Shown here: positions 20,480 through 31,697 of the stretch, one piece after another
Layout of the letters: the number at the start of each line of letters is the position of its first letter
How positions within the stretch are numbered: the first letter of the stretch is position 1
Assembly (NCBI GenBank): GCA_001179505.1
Contig: CDMY01000610.1
Coordinates: 1 to 34,030, forward strand
Length of the DNA stretch: 34,030 nt
Reading direction: 5' to 3'
From: Vitrella brassicaformis
Lineage: Eukaryota > Sar > Vitrellaceae
The notes under the pieces: model-generated
Told to the model about the DNA's origin: nothing
Seen by the model: only the letters and a program-made list of their open reading frames with translations
Database searches by the model: none
Translations under genes and position numbers: made by a program

Positions 20480-22876
20480 TCAGTGCATGGATCTGGCAAG
20501 TATGTGCTGGATGCTGGCTTCATCCCCGCGATGGTTAGCGTCCTGCGAGGTGTACAGTCCCTACCCCAAGCTTCTCGCAAGACTGCCCGCGCTGTGAATG
20601 TCCTTGACACCCTTGTGGAGAGAAATGAACAGGTCTGTCGGTCACGGTGGTGTTATGGTGGACAGATGTGACATGTTGGTGTGTTCTTCAGGCGTTCGTC
20701 GAGACTGCTGCTTCCCACGAGGAGCTAATGGACGTCCTCATCAAGTGCCTGGTGGCGATCAAGGGAGGCAAGATCAGCGAGGAGGAGGATGCAGCAGCCA
20801 AGATCCTGGGCGCCATCGAATCACTTCTATCGTAAGCTAGCATTGTCAACAGATCGACAGTTGCCTGTACGCCGGCGCGGTTGGTCGACAGGTATGGCGC
20901 CAGACAGGTAGCGGCGCGGAAATGGGACACAGACCGCTTTGAAGGCCGCTGGAACAGGGTGAGACAGGCAAATGAATCCCTGCTGTAGTCTCTGTTCTCC
21001 TTTGTCTGTTCAGACGGCCATGTCCCTCTCTAAGGGTGAATTGCGTGCCTTGCAGAGTGTCTATGACATGAGTGTACTGAACGAGAAGGAGAGAACGACT
21101 CAATGGCCGTCACATGGGGTATGTAAACTAACTACGTTCCACACATGGTCCATTCTGATTCCTTCCCTTTTGTTTTGTGTGCAGTGGTTCGTTCTTGCGA
21201 CTTTCTGTGCCGTGAACTTCCTTGTTGCCGTCGGCCGCTGGTGGCCAGGGCGGTCGGGCACGGCCGGACGTTCGGGCAATAGGTGTAGAACCAGCAGAGC
21301 GACCCAGGCAGCCACCTATGCGTAAGCAAGAGGTACGGCGGCTAGCCTACCACAGCAACAAGGCTCTTTGGTGCATGCAGGTTAGACCCTCAGGAGCAGG
21401 CCAACAGGGCGGCCAGAGCCACTGCGCAGCTTAAGAACGACATACACGATGCCAGCAACAGGAAACACAGGTCACATTCAAACCACCGACTCAGCCAGAC
21501 AATGCAGAGATGGCTGTGTGTGCACCGCTCCTTTCTGCAGTTTGTCGTGTCGATATGAGGAGCTGTCCGATGCGCATCGACGTGCTGTAGAGCGGAAGAA
21601 GCAGCTCCAAGAGGCCATACGAGAGATGAAAGGCAACACCATACCAGAGTGTGTGGACAACGAAGACACGCGTGCCCATAAAACACACACATGCACATCT
21701 TGATGGTGCTGTGTTGGCCTTGCAGGCTGAGTAGTGACGTGTTGGCGTCGTGTGAGAGTGCTGCTGATGCACACGCATTTGCTGACAAGGTCAAGCAGGA
21801 GCACGAGCGGCTCGACCAGCTGTACGACCAGATCAACGCCGCGGAGCGCACCGGTATTAAGCTGCTGGGGATACCTATGGAATCTTTGGACTGCGAAGAT
21901 GGCTCGACGGCAGCCACTGGAGCGAGGTTAGAGCATAAACTGAGCCAGGCGTCCTCTCTCGCGCCACCACGTCCATCTCTCAATGTCCGTTGTCTGCAGC
22001 TCGCCGGTGTCTGCTTCCTCTTCTCATTCACGAGAGGCGTCTGTGTCGGCCGAGCCGCCAGCCACCGAGGCCCAGCTGCGGAAGACGCTGCAGACACTCA
22101 AGGGCGACATACGCAAGTAAGACAGACAGCAACAGCCACCTGATGAGCTGATGCCTCCATCTACCTCATTTACCTGCAGATTGGAGTCGGGTATCGCTGC
22201 CATGCGGGTCAACTGCGACAGGGTGAGGGCGTCGCTGCAGCCGCTCGAGCAAGAGCATGACACACTGGTGCAGGAGGCAGCCAAAGGGTACGCAACGATG
22301 ACTCCATGCGCCGGCATTCCGTTCATTCGTTGTCTTTGTCGTTTTTATGGTCAGTTTGACGAAGCAGCGGCTGGCGACCCTTAGCAGCAGTGCGGCCGTG
22401 AGTGCCTTCAAGGCGGAGGTCAAGCAGCGACAGCGGCAGCTGCTGGCCCTCTATGCAGATGCCAGCAAGCTCGAGGGCCGACTGCAGGAGAGGGAGGCCC
22501 CGCCCGCTGCCGACAGAGGCACTTGTGTGCTCTGCCTCGACCAGCCGCCCACAGTGGTCTATTTTCCATGCAAACAGGTAATGTACGCACATGGCGAAAG
22601 CGGGGCTGGGGGAATCGGACAAACGAGCCAAACGAGCCGATCGTGTTTGTGTGTGCTGGTGACGTGTGTGTGTGTTTCCAGCAATGCGCGTGCGCCGGAT
22701 GCCACGAACGGCTGATGCGGACCCACGAGGCGGCCAAGAGGGAGAAGCAGCGGCTGGAGAGGACCCGCCGGCGAGTGCCCGACGACGTCAAACGCGATGC
22801 CGTCCTGCGGTGTCCGGCGTGCCGCACAGAGGCCGAGTATGCGAGTGACCTCCATGGAGTTCGCTGCACGACGTGA
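19795..22876 (+). CDS. Candidate membrane-anchored RING protein: signal peptide, helical domain, TM, coiled coil, C-terminal RING
   Basis: About 13 exons. The signal peptide is MACCNWLMFIFIGTLSLGLC. Exon 1 (to about 20417 or 20392) and the next two encode an alpha-helical, ARM-like domain (YVLDAGFIPAMVSVLRG, then AAKILGAIESLL). A linker of two exons leads to one hydrophobic helix (WFVLATFCAVNFLVAVGRWW, about 21184-21243). With a donor at 21324 (GCG/GTAAGC overlap) the frame continues into a coiled coil (LDPQEQANRAARATAQLKND; ELSDAHRRAVERKKQLQEA; VKQEHERLDQLYDQI) and a terminal RING: CVLCLDQPPTVVYFPCKQ, then QCACAGC, then CPAC, stop at 22876. The His of the C3HC4 pattern is replaced by Gln. 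If the 21324 donor is not used, the model splits into a membrane protein ending at 21325 and a separate RING gene with no obvious start. The exon 1-2 phase is uncertain. Confidence 0.6.
20446..20470. repeat. (TG)n microsatellite at an intron 3' end
   Basis: Twelve or so TG units between the first two exons of the membrane RING candidate, a few bases before its 3' splice site. It is a typical example of the TG tracts seen in most introns of this window. Confidence 0.85.
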
Positions 22877-23623
22877 ATGGCAGGGAGCATATTTGTGTGT
22901 ACAGGGGATGTGTGTACGTGTGGGGGGGAGTCGTTGCAATGATTTGTGCACCTACGTCGTTGGATGACTGGCGTTTGTATTTCTGTGTACAGGCTGTCTG
23001 CTGTCTATATGGATTTGTGTGCATGTGCCAATAGATGTGTTAGGCCGTCGCCTTGGGGCATTGTTCTCTCTCTCTCTGTGGGTGGGTGGGTGGGTGGGTG
23101 TGGCTGAATGGAATGCTGACTGACTGACTGACTACGTTCGTGTTGCTCCTTGTACAGACTCACTTCACGTAAGTGTACGTTGTTTCAGTCTAATGGATGT
23201 ATCATGCCACCAGTCAGTGTCCAAAAATACGAGTCGTCAAAATCCATTGCAGCCCGACAGACAGCAAGGTGCCCACTCGAACACTTATTCAGTCAACCAA
23301 CAGAGAGGCTGCAGGCAACACAGTCCTGTATGATTGAGTGATTGGTGTGTTGGATGATTGACATCGATATTGCATCACCGCATGGTTTGAACCTATCTAG
23401 CAACGGTGTTAACGTGTTGGTTTTCTTTGGCGACACCGGAATGCACCGGAATGGGTACGCGTCACGGAGCTGCGCATCATGTGCAGCACAAATGCATTAA
23501 TTAAGCTGAACGACTCAAGTGCCACCTGACTGACACGAGCTAGCTGTGTATCACGTCACCAACTTGTATACTGGCCATGCATGACACACACATACGCTCA
23601 GTCTCAGTCCTGGCCTGTAGAGT
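22877..23623. other. Convergent intergenic region with simple repeats
   Basis: Between the RING gene stop (22876) and the stop of the minus-strand model (23624). It contains a (GGGT)n run at about 23078-23100, (GACT)n at about 23117-23134 and a direct repeat of CACCGGAATG at about 23435-23453. I see no gene or RNA. Confidence 0.6.
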
Positions 23624-24712
23624 TCAGTCTGTCTCTGAGCCAACACACTCCGGATACTGCTCATCGGTCCAGATCTCGATGTCGAGGGCACACCTGAAGA
23701 ACCCCACCCATATCGGCTCGCCACAGCCAAATCCGTCATGATCTGCACACACAAGGCACACACACATGCAGGCAGACAGACAAAGGTCCTCAGTGACAGA
23801 CGCTGGCCGCAATGTGAGATCGGGTTAAGTGGTCGCCGCTCACCCTTCTTGACCTCTGCCAGCAAAGCGATGCAGAACTGGCCGAATGTGCGACCATCTG
23901 TGCAGTGGCGCTTGTGGATTTGATCGAGCAGTCGGGCTTTGTCTTAAACTGGGCGAGAACCGCGCCTGGCACGGATCTCGCCAAGCAGCTCAATCTTCTT
24001 CTCCATTGTCCAGCCCTTATTTGCGTGCATCTTATCGACACTATACCCTGACACACACACACACACACACAGCCAGACAGCCAGACAGCCAGACAGCCAG
24101 ACAGCCAGACATCCAAACAGGTGACGCATGATATGGCCCTAAGGCTTCCTTTCCTTTGGCTGACTGACCTCAGTTCCAGAGCGCCATGTCTATGAACAGT
24201 GTGAAGACACTGTCGAAGTTGGCGCGCCCACGGTCCCGCAGATTCCCCCAATACTCGGCTTCCAGCACTCTGTCCTTCTCGAACACGTATTCATCGGCCA
24301 ACCGCTGCGAGAAGGCCGAATCGTGAACAAGATCCCGAATCGCTGCGCGCCGTGCCACCATGGCCGCGTGTCGGAGGTGCGAGGTAGCTGCATGCGGGTG
24401 GAGCACGAAGCAGGCCAACGCACGGATCAGCAAAGCGATGCAGAGGGGGAACAGCATAGGTTTCTCCACTGGCGGCCTACACGCTGCCATCTCTGCATTG
24501 CTTGGGAGACCCAGATCCACGTGAGTTGGTTCGTCGAGAGATGATTCAAGAGATGGCTGGCTATGGATCCATCGAACTGCAGACACACACCGGGCACAGT
24601 GCACACAATGAGGGAGGCTGGGGAGGCTCTGATCGCTCTCTTCCGCAGCGGCGGTTTCAGCGAGCACCCTAGGCGGCCTGGCGGCCAAGTCCCCTGTCAG
24701 TCTGTCCAACAT
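23624..24712 (-). pseudogene. Unrecognised gene model with two in-frame stop codons
   Basis: A frame-consistent set of exons on the minus strand is broken by stops. The first exon-like block (from an ATG at 24712, or later) holds a hydrophobic stretch (PLCIALLIRALACFVLHP) and FEKDRVLEAEYWGNLRD, then FTLFIDMALWN and TGA at 24172-24170, followed by one base and a GT donor. The next exon continues in the same phase (GYSVDKMHANKGWTMEKKIE), meets TAA at 23946-23944, then reads ARLLDQIHKRHCTDGRTFGQ. A GT-AG intron leads to HDGFGCGEPIWVGFFRCALD and TGA at 23624. Coding character on both sides of both stops suggests recent nonsense mutations (CAA to TAA would explain the second), though a shorter real protein ending at 24170 is possible. 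No family recognised. Confidence 0.5.
24071..24110. repeat. (AGCCAGAC)5 minisatellite
   Basis: Five exact tandem copies of the octamer AGCCAGAC, directly following a (CA)n tract at about 24051-24070. It lies in the intron between the two main blocks of the minus-strand pseudogene candidate. Confidence 0.95.
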
Positions 24713-25109
24713 GAAAACACGCACCCTAACATGCAACCCGGACACGCAACACGCAGCACGCAGAGGGCAGATGCAGCAAACAGGAGGATATGCAATGCGC
24801 TGCGAACGACGGCAACATACTGATCGCTCTCTTCTGTTGCGAGCTTGAAGAGGCTGAGCTCGCGGATTGCAGCTGTGGAGATCTGCGAATCTGAAGGCTC
24901 TGGAGTTCGTTCTGCTTACTTGCGACCACTCTCTGATGCTCAAAGTGAAGCGGCAACTGCTGTCGATCGACCCCTGAGGCCTTCGGTGAAACAAGGACTC
25001 GCGGCGGCCGTAACAGGTGTGTGGGGATGCATCAAGTGGCCACGATCCATCTTTCGTTGCACCACTTTCCTCTGCTTGCGTCTGTGCTGTGTTGTGTTGT
25101 CAGTGACCG
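24713..25109. other. Divergent promoter region and AQR 5' UTR intron
   Basis: It separates the minus-strand pseudogene candidate from AQR. AGCTCGC elements sit at 24838-24845 (minus orientation) and 24856-24863 (plus orientation). A likely 5' UTR intron ends at a TGTTGTGTTGTCAG acceptor about six bases before the AQR ATG; its donor is probably GTGTGTGG near 25018. An open frame upstream (from about 24845) does not join in phase with AQR, so it is untranslated leader or a uORF. Confidence 0.55.
24838..24863. promoter_or_regulatory. Inverted pair of AGCTCGC elements before AQR
   Basis: TGCGAGCT at 24838-24845 reads AGCTCGCAACAG towards the minus-strand model, 126 bases before its ATG at 24712. 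GAGCTCGC at 24856-24863 reads AGCTCGCGGATTGC towards AQR. The outward-facing arrangement matches the one at 4523-4538. Confidence 0.5.
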
Positions 25110-28100
25110 ATGGCTGACGAGCGGCCAATCGCGGACCCGTTCGATGCCTTTGAGGAGGAGGCAGTCGAGGATGAGCAACAGGTCGATGCCGAGAAGAAAT
25201 CCCTCGATGCCGTCGCCCCCGCCGCAGCCAAGGCCAGGAGGCAAAAACGCCGCGGCCATGTGCCGACTGTGACGCAGATCCTCAGCCACGAGCTGACGAA
25301 GCTCGCCAACGCCAGCTGGGCGTCGGCGGCCCCTCCGCCCTTCACACCTCAGCTGATCGATGACATCTACGGCACACTGAGGGAGTCGGACTTCGACCTC
25401 AGCAAAATGATGATCCTCGAGTACAGCGGCTACCTCGAGGGCCACCTCTGGCCGCACTACGGCGATGAGGCCTCCCTCACACACGTGCTGTCGATCGTTG
25501 TCATGATCAACGAGAAGGTGCGGCAGGGGGTGGAGGTCTGGGAGACCATCGGGGTGGCCTTCAAGGCCACCGCTGCGATGCCTCAAGACGATCCCAAGGT
25601 GCGGTCGTTTTTTCGGAGGGTGTTTACGATCCCCGCCGAGCAGCTGTCGATGAAGGAGCAGACCATCCTGACGACATTCCTAATCAACACCTTCCAGTCG
25701 TTCGAGCAGCCACGCATCCGCAAGGAGGGCCTGTCGGTGTGCAGCCCGCTGATCTGGCACCACCTCACGGAGCCTGTGCGCGACTCGCTCATCAGTGAGC
25801 ACCCCCCGCTGCAGAAGATCTGGCGGTCGACACTTAAGAAGCTGCAGAAGGGCGGCCAGCAGCTCGAGAGAGACTACCTCCACAACCAACTCGAGAGCTT
25901 CCTGCTGTTCATTGAGGAGACCCTCGCGCCAAAGGCCGTCATCGACGGGGACGAGCTGGCGTATATCGAGCGCTTTGTGGAGTGGATGATCGACCTGCTC
26001 AACCAGCTGGCGACGCGCCGGTGGTTCCGGCCTCTGCTGCAGTCGAAGCAGTTTGAGGTGCGGTGTCGGCTGACGGGCATCAGCGAGAGGGAGGAGGGGA
26101 AGCTGTTCGGCCAGCTGCTGGACATACTGCGGTTCTATGAGGGGTTTGAGATCAACGATCACACAGGTGCGTGTGTGGGTGGGGGAGGGGGAGAAAAGGG
26201 CCATGGATGGATGTGGGTGTGCTGTGTTGGTGTGTGGTGTGTAGGTGAGCCGCTGTCTCACCTGGAGATATCTGAGCGGCACTACCACAAGATGCAGCAG
26301 TTCCAGCGAGTGTGCTTCCACACCTACCCAGACACACTCAAAGACGTCAGCAGCCCAACAACCACACACTCACACGCCAAACAACACACGCCCACCTATC
26401 TCTCTCTCTCTCTCTCTCCCACTGCCCTAATCAGGTGTCACTGCGGTCGATCAGTTCGATCGATTCGCGCGATTCTCTGTCGTCCATCCTGACGCCCCTG
26501 CCCCTGGACACTCTGGCGGGCCTCACCGAGCAGCTCCACCTCATTCGCATGGCTGACCTGCTCGGCGGGGGGGACAACGACAGCAACAGCAACAGCACTG
26601 CTGACGGCGTCCCGGGAAGCAAGCTGGTGAATGGAGTAACCGGCGAGAAGGAGAAGGAGAAGGAAAAGGAAACGAGGGCTCGGTGGCGCAGCCCCAAGAC
26701 GCTCAAGGCATTCCTCGTCGAAGTTATCATCAGCCGACTCGAACGACGCGTGAGCACCCTCCACCAACCACACCCCTCATACGTGTCGATGGCACTCATT
26801 CCTCTCTCTCTCTCTCTCTCTCTTTGTCTGCCTGTCTGGCTACGTGGGCTTTTGTCAGCCTGACCAGCTGTCCCAGATTCGGTCCATGCCGCTGTACCCG
26901 ACTCAGGAGGTGTTGTGGGACCCCAACCTGGTGCCGGCGGAGCACTACCAGGGGGAGTTCTCACTCGCACTCCCCAAACTCAACCTGCAATTCCTCACCA
27001 TACACGACTACCTGCTGCGCAACTTCAAACTCTTCAGGTCGGTCGGCGGCTTGCTGGAGGGGCGGGGACACGTGTGGTGGTTTTTATTGCATGTATGCAG
27101 GCTCGAGTCGACGTATGAGATCCGTGAGCACCTGGAAGACGTCATTCTGCGCGTCAGGCCGGTGAAGGTCAGTGAGTCAGTCAGGGAAACAGACACGCAG
27201 GCAGTGGGAGCGGTGCATGTGTGTGCACATGTGCTGTGTCCGTATGTGTGTGTCTGTGTAGGATGTGACTGTGCGGACGGCCACTCGCTTCGAGGGCCAG
27301 GCACGCATGGCCGTCACAGTGGAGGACTTCAGCATCGCTGTCGTCAAAAAACCTAAGGTACACAGACTCCAAACACACACATCGATAGAAGGAAGGATAT
27401 CCTCTGTGTGTGTGTGTGTGTGTGTAGGTCGGCGAGACGGTGCCTTCCGAGGTGCGTGCCGAGGTGGTGTACAACCTGGGCGGCCTGCAGCCACACATAC
27501 GCCGAGAGTGGGAAGAGCTCAGGCAATTCGACGTCCTTTTCATGGTCACTCACACACTGGGATAGAGGGCCGATCGTTCCACACACGTGTTTCGTTGTCG
27601 CTATCTCCCTGTGCTTTGTATGCAGTTGGCCATGATGGGGTCCGAGGAGCCGGTGCAGGGCCGCGTGGGCGACATCCCCATCACAGAGTTCCCTGAGAAA
27701 TTCGGCATCATCGCCGTGCGGTCAGCAGCAAACACACAGACACACACAGAAACACGGACAGCGGCCCCACTGTGTGTGTGGTGGTGGTGGTGGTGTGTGT
27801 GTCTATACGTTATCTATCTATCAATCAGTGGTGCCGAGATCATCGAGATCTGTGACGAGGACGGCCATGTGGTGTCGGACCCCAACCCGATGGAGAGACG
27901 GCCGCCGAGGGGCCACATGCGCACCGCGCGCATACTCCTCGACCCCGCGCAATACCAACTCGACCTTGACGCACTCAAGGTAACTAAGTATGGTGATCGA
28001 TACACATGACACACAGACACACAGAGGGAGAGGGAGAGGGAGAGAAGGCCGGGTGAATTTCTTTTTGGTGCGGGTCGTGTCGTGTGTAGGACACCGGTTT

Positions 28101-31100
28101 GGAGGAGCTGTACGGATCGTTCAATCTGCTGGTGCGTCGCCGGCCCGAGGAGAACAATTTCAAGGCCATCCTGCAGACCATACGCAGCATCATGGACGAC
28201 CCTGAAGGCACACAGGCTGTCGTACCCGGTGAGTTCGTAGCGTACGCACTGCACACCCACAGCACACACACAGGCATGGACATACATATGAGTGTGTTGA
28301 TCTGTATGTGTCAGATTGGCTGCACGATTTGTTTCTGGGTTACGGCGACCCGGGGTCGGCTCAGTACTTCAGGCTTGACACACAGATCCCTGGTGGGCAT
28401 GGCATGCGCACCTAGGGCATTCACACACGGCCGCATGATGCATGGCGTGTGAGTGACAGACATTGATTTCCTGGACACCTTCCTGGACCGCTCCCACCTG
28501 ACCGAGTCCTTCCCGGACGCCGAAGGGGTCACCATCCCCGAAGGTCACCTCACCTCACCCAGCCACACAGACAGTGTACTCCCTCCCTCACTGCGTGTTG
28601 TGTCATGCTGCACACACACATCAGGTCTGTCGCCTCCCTACCGGGTCAAGTTTGAGCGTGCCGGCGACCCCCCGTCTGCCGACCAGCGGCCGCCAGAGAG
28701 GCTCGCCGTCACCACCTACACGCGACCAAACAAGGTAGCTTCGCATCATGCCGTTGAATCAGCAGAATCACATGTATGCGGTGTGTGTGTGTGTGTAGGG
28801 TCCGTACCCCGAGTGTGCGTATCGCGTCAACGGTGTTCGGTTCACGCCGGCCCAGGTGGAGGCCATCCGCTCGGGCGTCAACCCGGGACTCACCATGGTC
28901 GTCGGACCGCCAGGAACTGGTCGGTGCTCTCACGGCATTCATACACACACACCGATGGATGGATGGATGGATGAATGGATGTGTCTGATATTGTGTGTGT
29001 CAGGCAAGACCGACACGGCGGTTCAGATCGTCAATTTGCTATACCACAACTTCCCCAACGAGCGGACCCTACTCGTCGCCCACTCTAACCAGGTAACCAC
29101 ACACACACAAACACACAATGGACACACACATGAAGGGCCCCTCTATGTGTCTTGAAACAGGCGCTGAATGATCTGTTTGAGAAGATCGTGGCTTTGGACA
29201 TCGACGAGCGGTATTTGCTGCGTCTGGGTCGTGGCGAGAGGCTGCTTGAGATGGACAAGGACTTCAGCAAGTGGGGGAGGGTCAACCACATGCTGCTCAG
29301 ACGCATCGAGTGCCTCGACAAAGTGGGACGACTCGCCACATCACTCGGACTCAGGTAGGTCACCTGACCCCACAAAACGCACCACACACAGACACAGACA
29401 CATTGTGTGTGGCAATGGATGGATGGATGGATGGGTGGGTTTGTCAGTTCTGACGTGGCGTATTCCTGCGAGACGGCCGCCCATTTCTACCTCTACCACA
29501 TCGTGTCACGCATCGAGGAGTACAGACTCAACCTCACCAAAGCAGGTATGTATGCATCAGACAAACACCCCACACACGCCCTCTCCCCTCCAGTGCACCG
29601 CTGTCTGCACTGCCTGTGTCAGGTGCCGACGGCTCCAACTTGGCATCGATATGGCCCAAGGTGCAGCGCGCGCACGAGAAGGAGATCAGGAAGCATGCCG
29701 CCGAGCGCGAGAGGCGGCGGAGGGCGCGAGGCATCAAGGACAACCAGCCTACCATCGAAGAGATCATCGAGAACCCTTACGCAGGAAAGGTACGCATTTC
29801 CCTCCCTCCCCCCTCTACACACACACGGATACACACGCATCCCGCTGTCTGTTCTGTGTCAGCGGAAGCGCCCCGGCAAGTCGGCTCGCGAGCGTCTGAA
29901 GAAGCGTCGTCAGGAGCTGATGCACCAGCTGGCCGAGGAGAGGCTGCAGCAGAAACTTGCGGACATGGAGAAACGCAAAAAGGCAATGGTGCCCGACCAG
30001 GCAGAGGCAGAGCCAGATGGCGACAACGAGGCTGATGCGCCCATGGCCGACACCGCACAGCAGGAACAGCAGCAGCAGGACGGTGTGCCTGGTGGTGGTG
30101 ACAAGAAGGTTGACACGAATGGTGGCGAGGGTGACCACCCGATGGGCGAGGGCGGGAGTGAGGCAGCCGGGGAGGGGGAGGAGGAGGAGGATGAGGAGCA
30201 GGACATGATCGACGAGGAGAGGATGGGCATCGACTACTCGAAAACACCCGAGGTCATCCACTCCACACACACATACACTCACCTCACCCACTCACACACA
30301 CACAGAGACCACATGACAAACAACACGCGCATCCATCCGTCCATCTCTGTCTCTCTCTCTCACTCAGGATCTGCTGGCCTCTGGTCATTCGGTGCCCCAG
30401 CTGCTGTTCCCCTTCCGTGAGTTCTTCGCCGACGCCCCCCAGCCGCTCTTCACCGGCGACCACCAGCACGACCTCGACACGGCAGAGGGATGCTTCAAGT
30501 ACTTCGAGCACCTCTTCAAAGAGGTCGACGAGTGCCACGCCTTCGAGCTCCTGAGGAACCAAACCGAACGGGCCAACTACCTCCTCACGTCAGCCCAGCC
30601 ACACACACACATACACACGACTGTGTGGGTATGGGTGAGTGTGTGTGTGTGTGTGTTGTGTGTGCAGTAAGCACGCCAAGGTGATAGCGATGACCTGCAC
30701 CCACGCGGCGTTGACGCGTCACAACCTGATCGACCTGCGCTTCAAGTACGACAACCTCATCATGGAGGAAAGCGCGCAGATACTCGAGGTCAGCGACAGA
30801 CGAGCAAGGACAAGGAAGGTCCATGAGCCGATTATGCATCTGTGTGTGTGTAGGTTGAGACGTTCATCCCCATGTTGCTGCAGCAGTCAGAGAGAGGTGG
30901 GCAGGTAGCACAGGCCTGCCTCATGAGCAGCCAGGGGTTTGATCATCGTCTCTCTGTGTGCCCTCCACACAGGGGTGAGTCGCCTGAAGCGTGTGGTGCT
31001 GATTGGAGACCACCACCAGCTGCCACCGGTCGTCAAAAACAGGGTACCACAAACCGCAGAAGAACCCAACACACTGCACTCTCTGTCCATCCCTCCATCC

Positions 31101-31665
31101 CTCCGGGCATTTATCGGTCCAGGCGTTTCAGCGGTACGGCCACCTGGACCAGTCTCTCTTTTCGCGGTTCGTGAGGCTGCAGACGCCCACAGTGCTGCTC
31201 GACAAACAGGGACGCGCCAGGCCGGAGATCGCCACACTCTACAACTGGAGGTATGGACACACACACCACAAACACACCGACGGATGCCGTGGTCTGACGG
31301 GTGTATTCGTATGACTGTGTGTGTGCAGGTACGAGGGCCGGCTTGGCGACCTTCCCAAAGTGACCGCCGAGCCCGAATACCTGGTCAGCCACACGACCAT
31401 CGGACATACCGACACACAGGCAGTCCTTATGTGTGCTCGTTGTGGCTGATGTGTGTGTTGGTTGCTTCCACCAGACGGCGAATGGTGGTCTGTGTCACGT
31501 GTACCAGTTTGTGGATGTGGGTGACTTCGACGGTCGAGGTGAGAGCGCCCCGCAGCCCTTCTTCTACCAGAACCTCGGCGAGGCCGAGTACATGGTCGCA
31601 CTCTACATGTTCATGAGACTCATTGGTGAGCGGCAAGCACCCTGTGTGAGTCATACTCACATCCG

Positions 31666-31697
<32 letters not shown>

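Noticed and set aside
23380-23400. GGTTTGAACC as a tRNA T-arm
   Set aside because: No matching acceptor stem, D-arm or anticodon arm at the correct spacing.
24170-24172. UGA as a selenocysteine codon in the minus-strand model
   Set aside because: A TAA follows in the same frame, the codon abuts a splice donor, and no selenocysteine-insertion hairpin was recognised.
24845-25117. Upstream plus-strand open frame as the true N-terminus of AQR
   Set aside because: The splice to the AQR exon puts it out of frame with [11 protein letters not shown] and produces an early stop.
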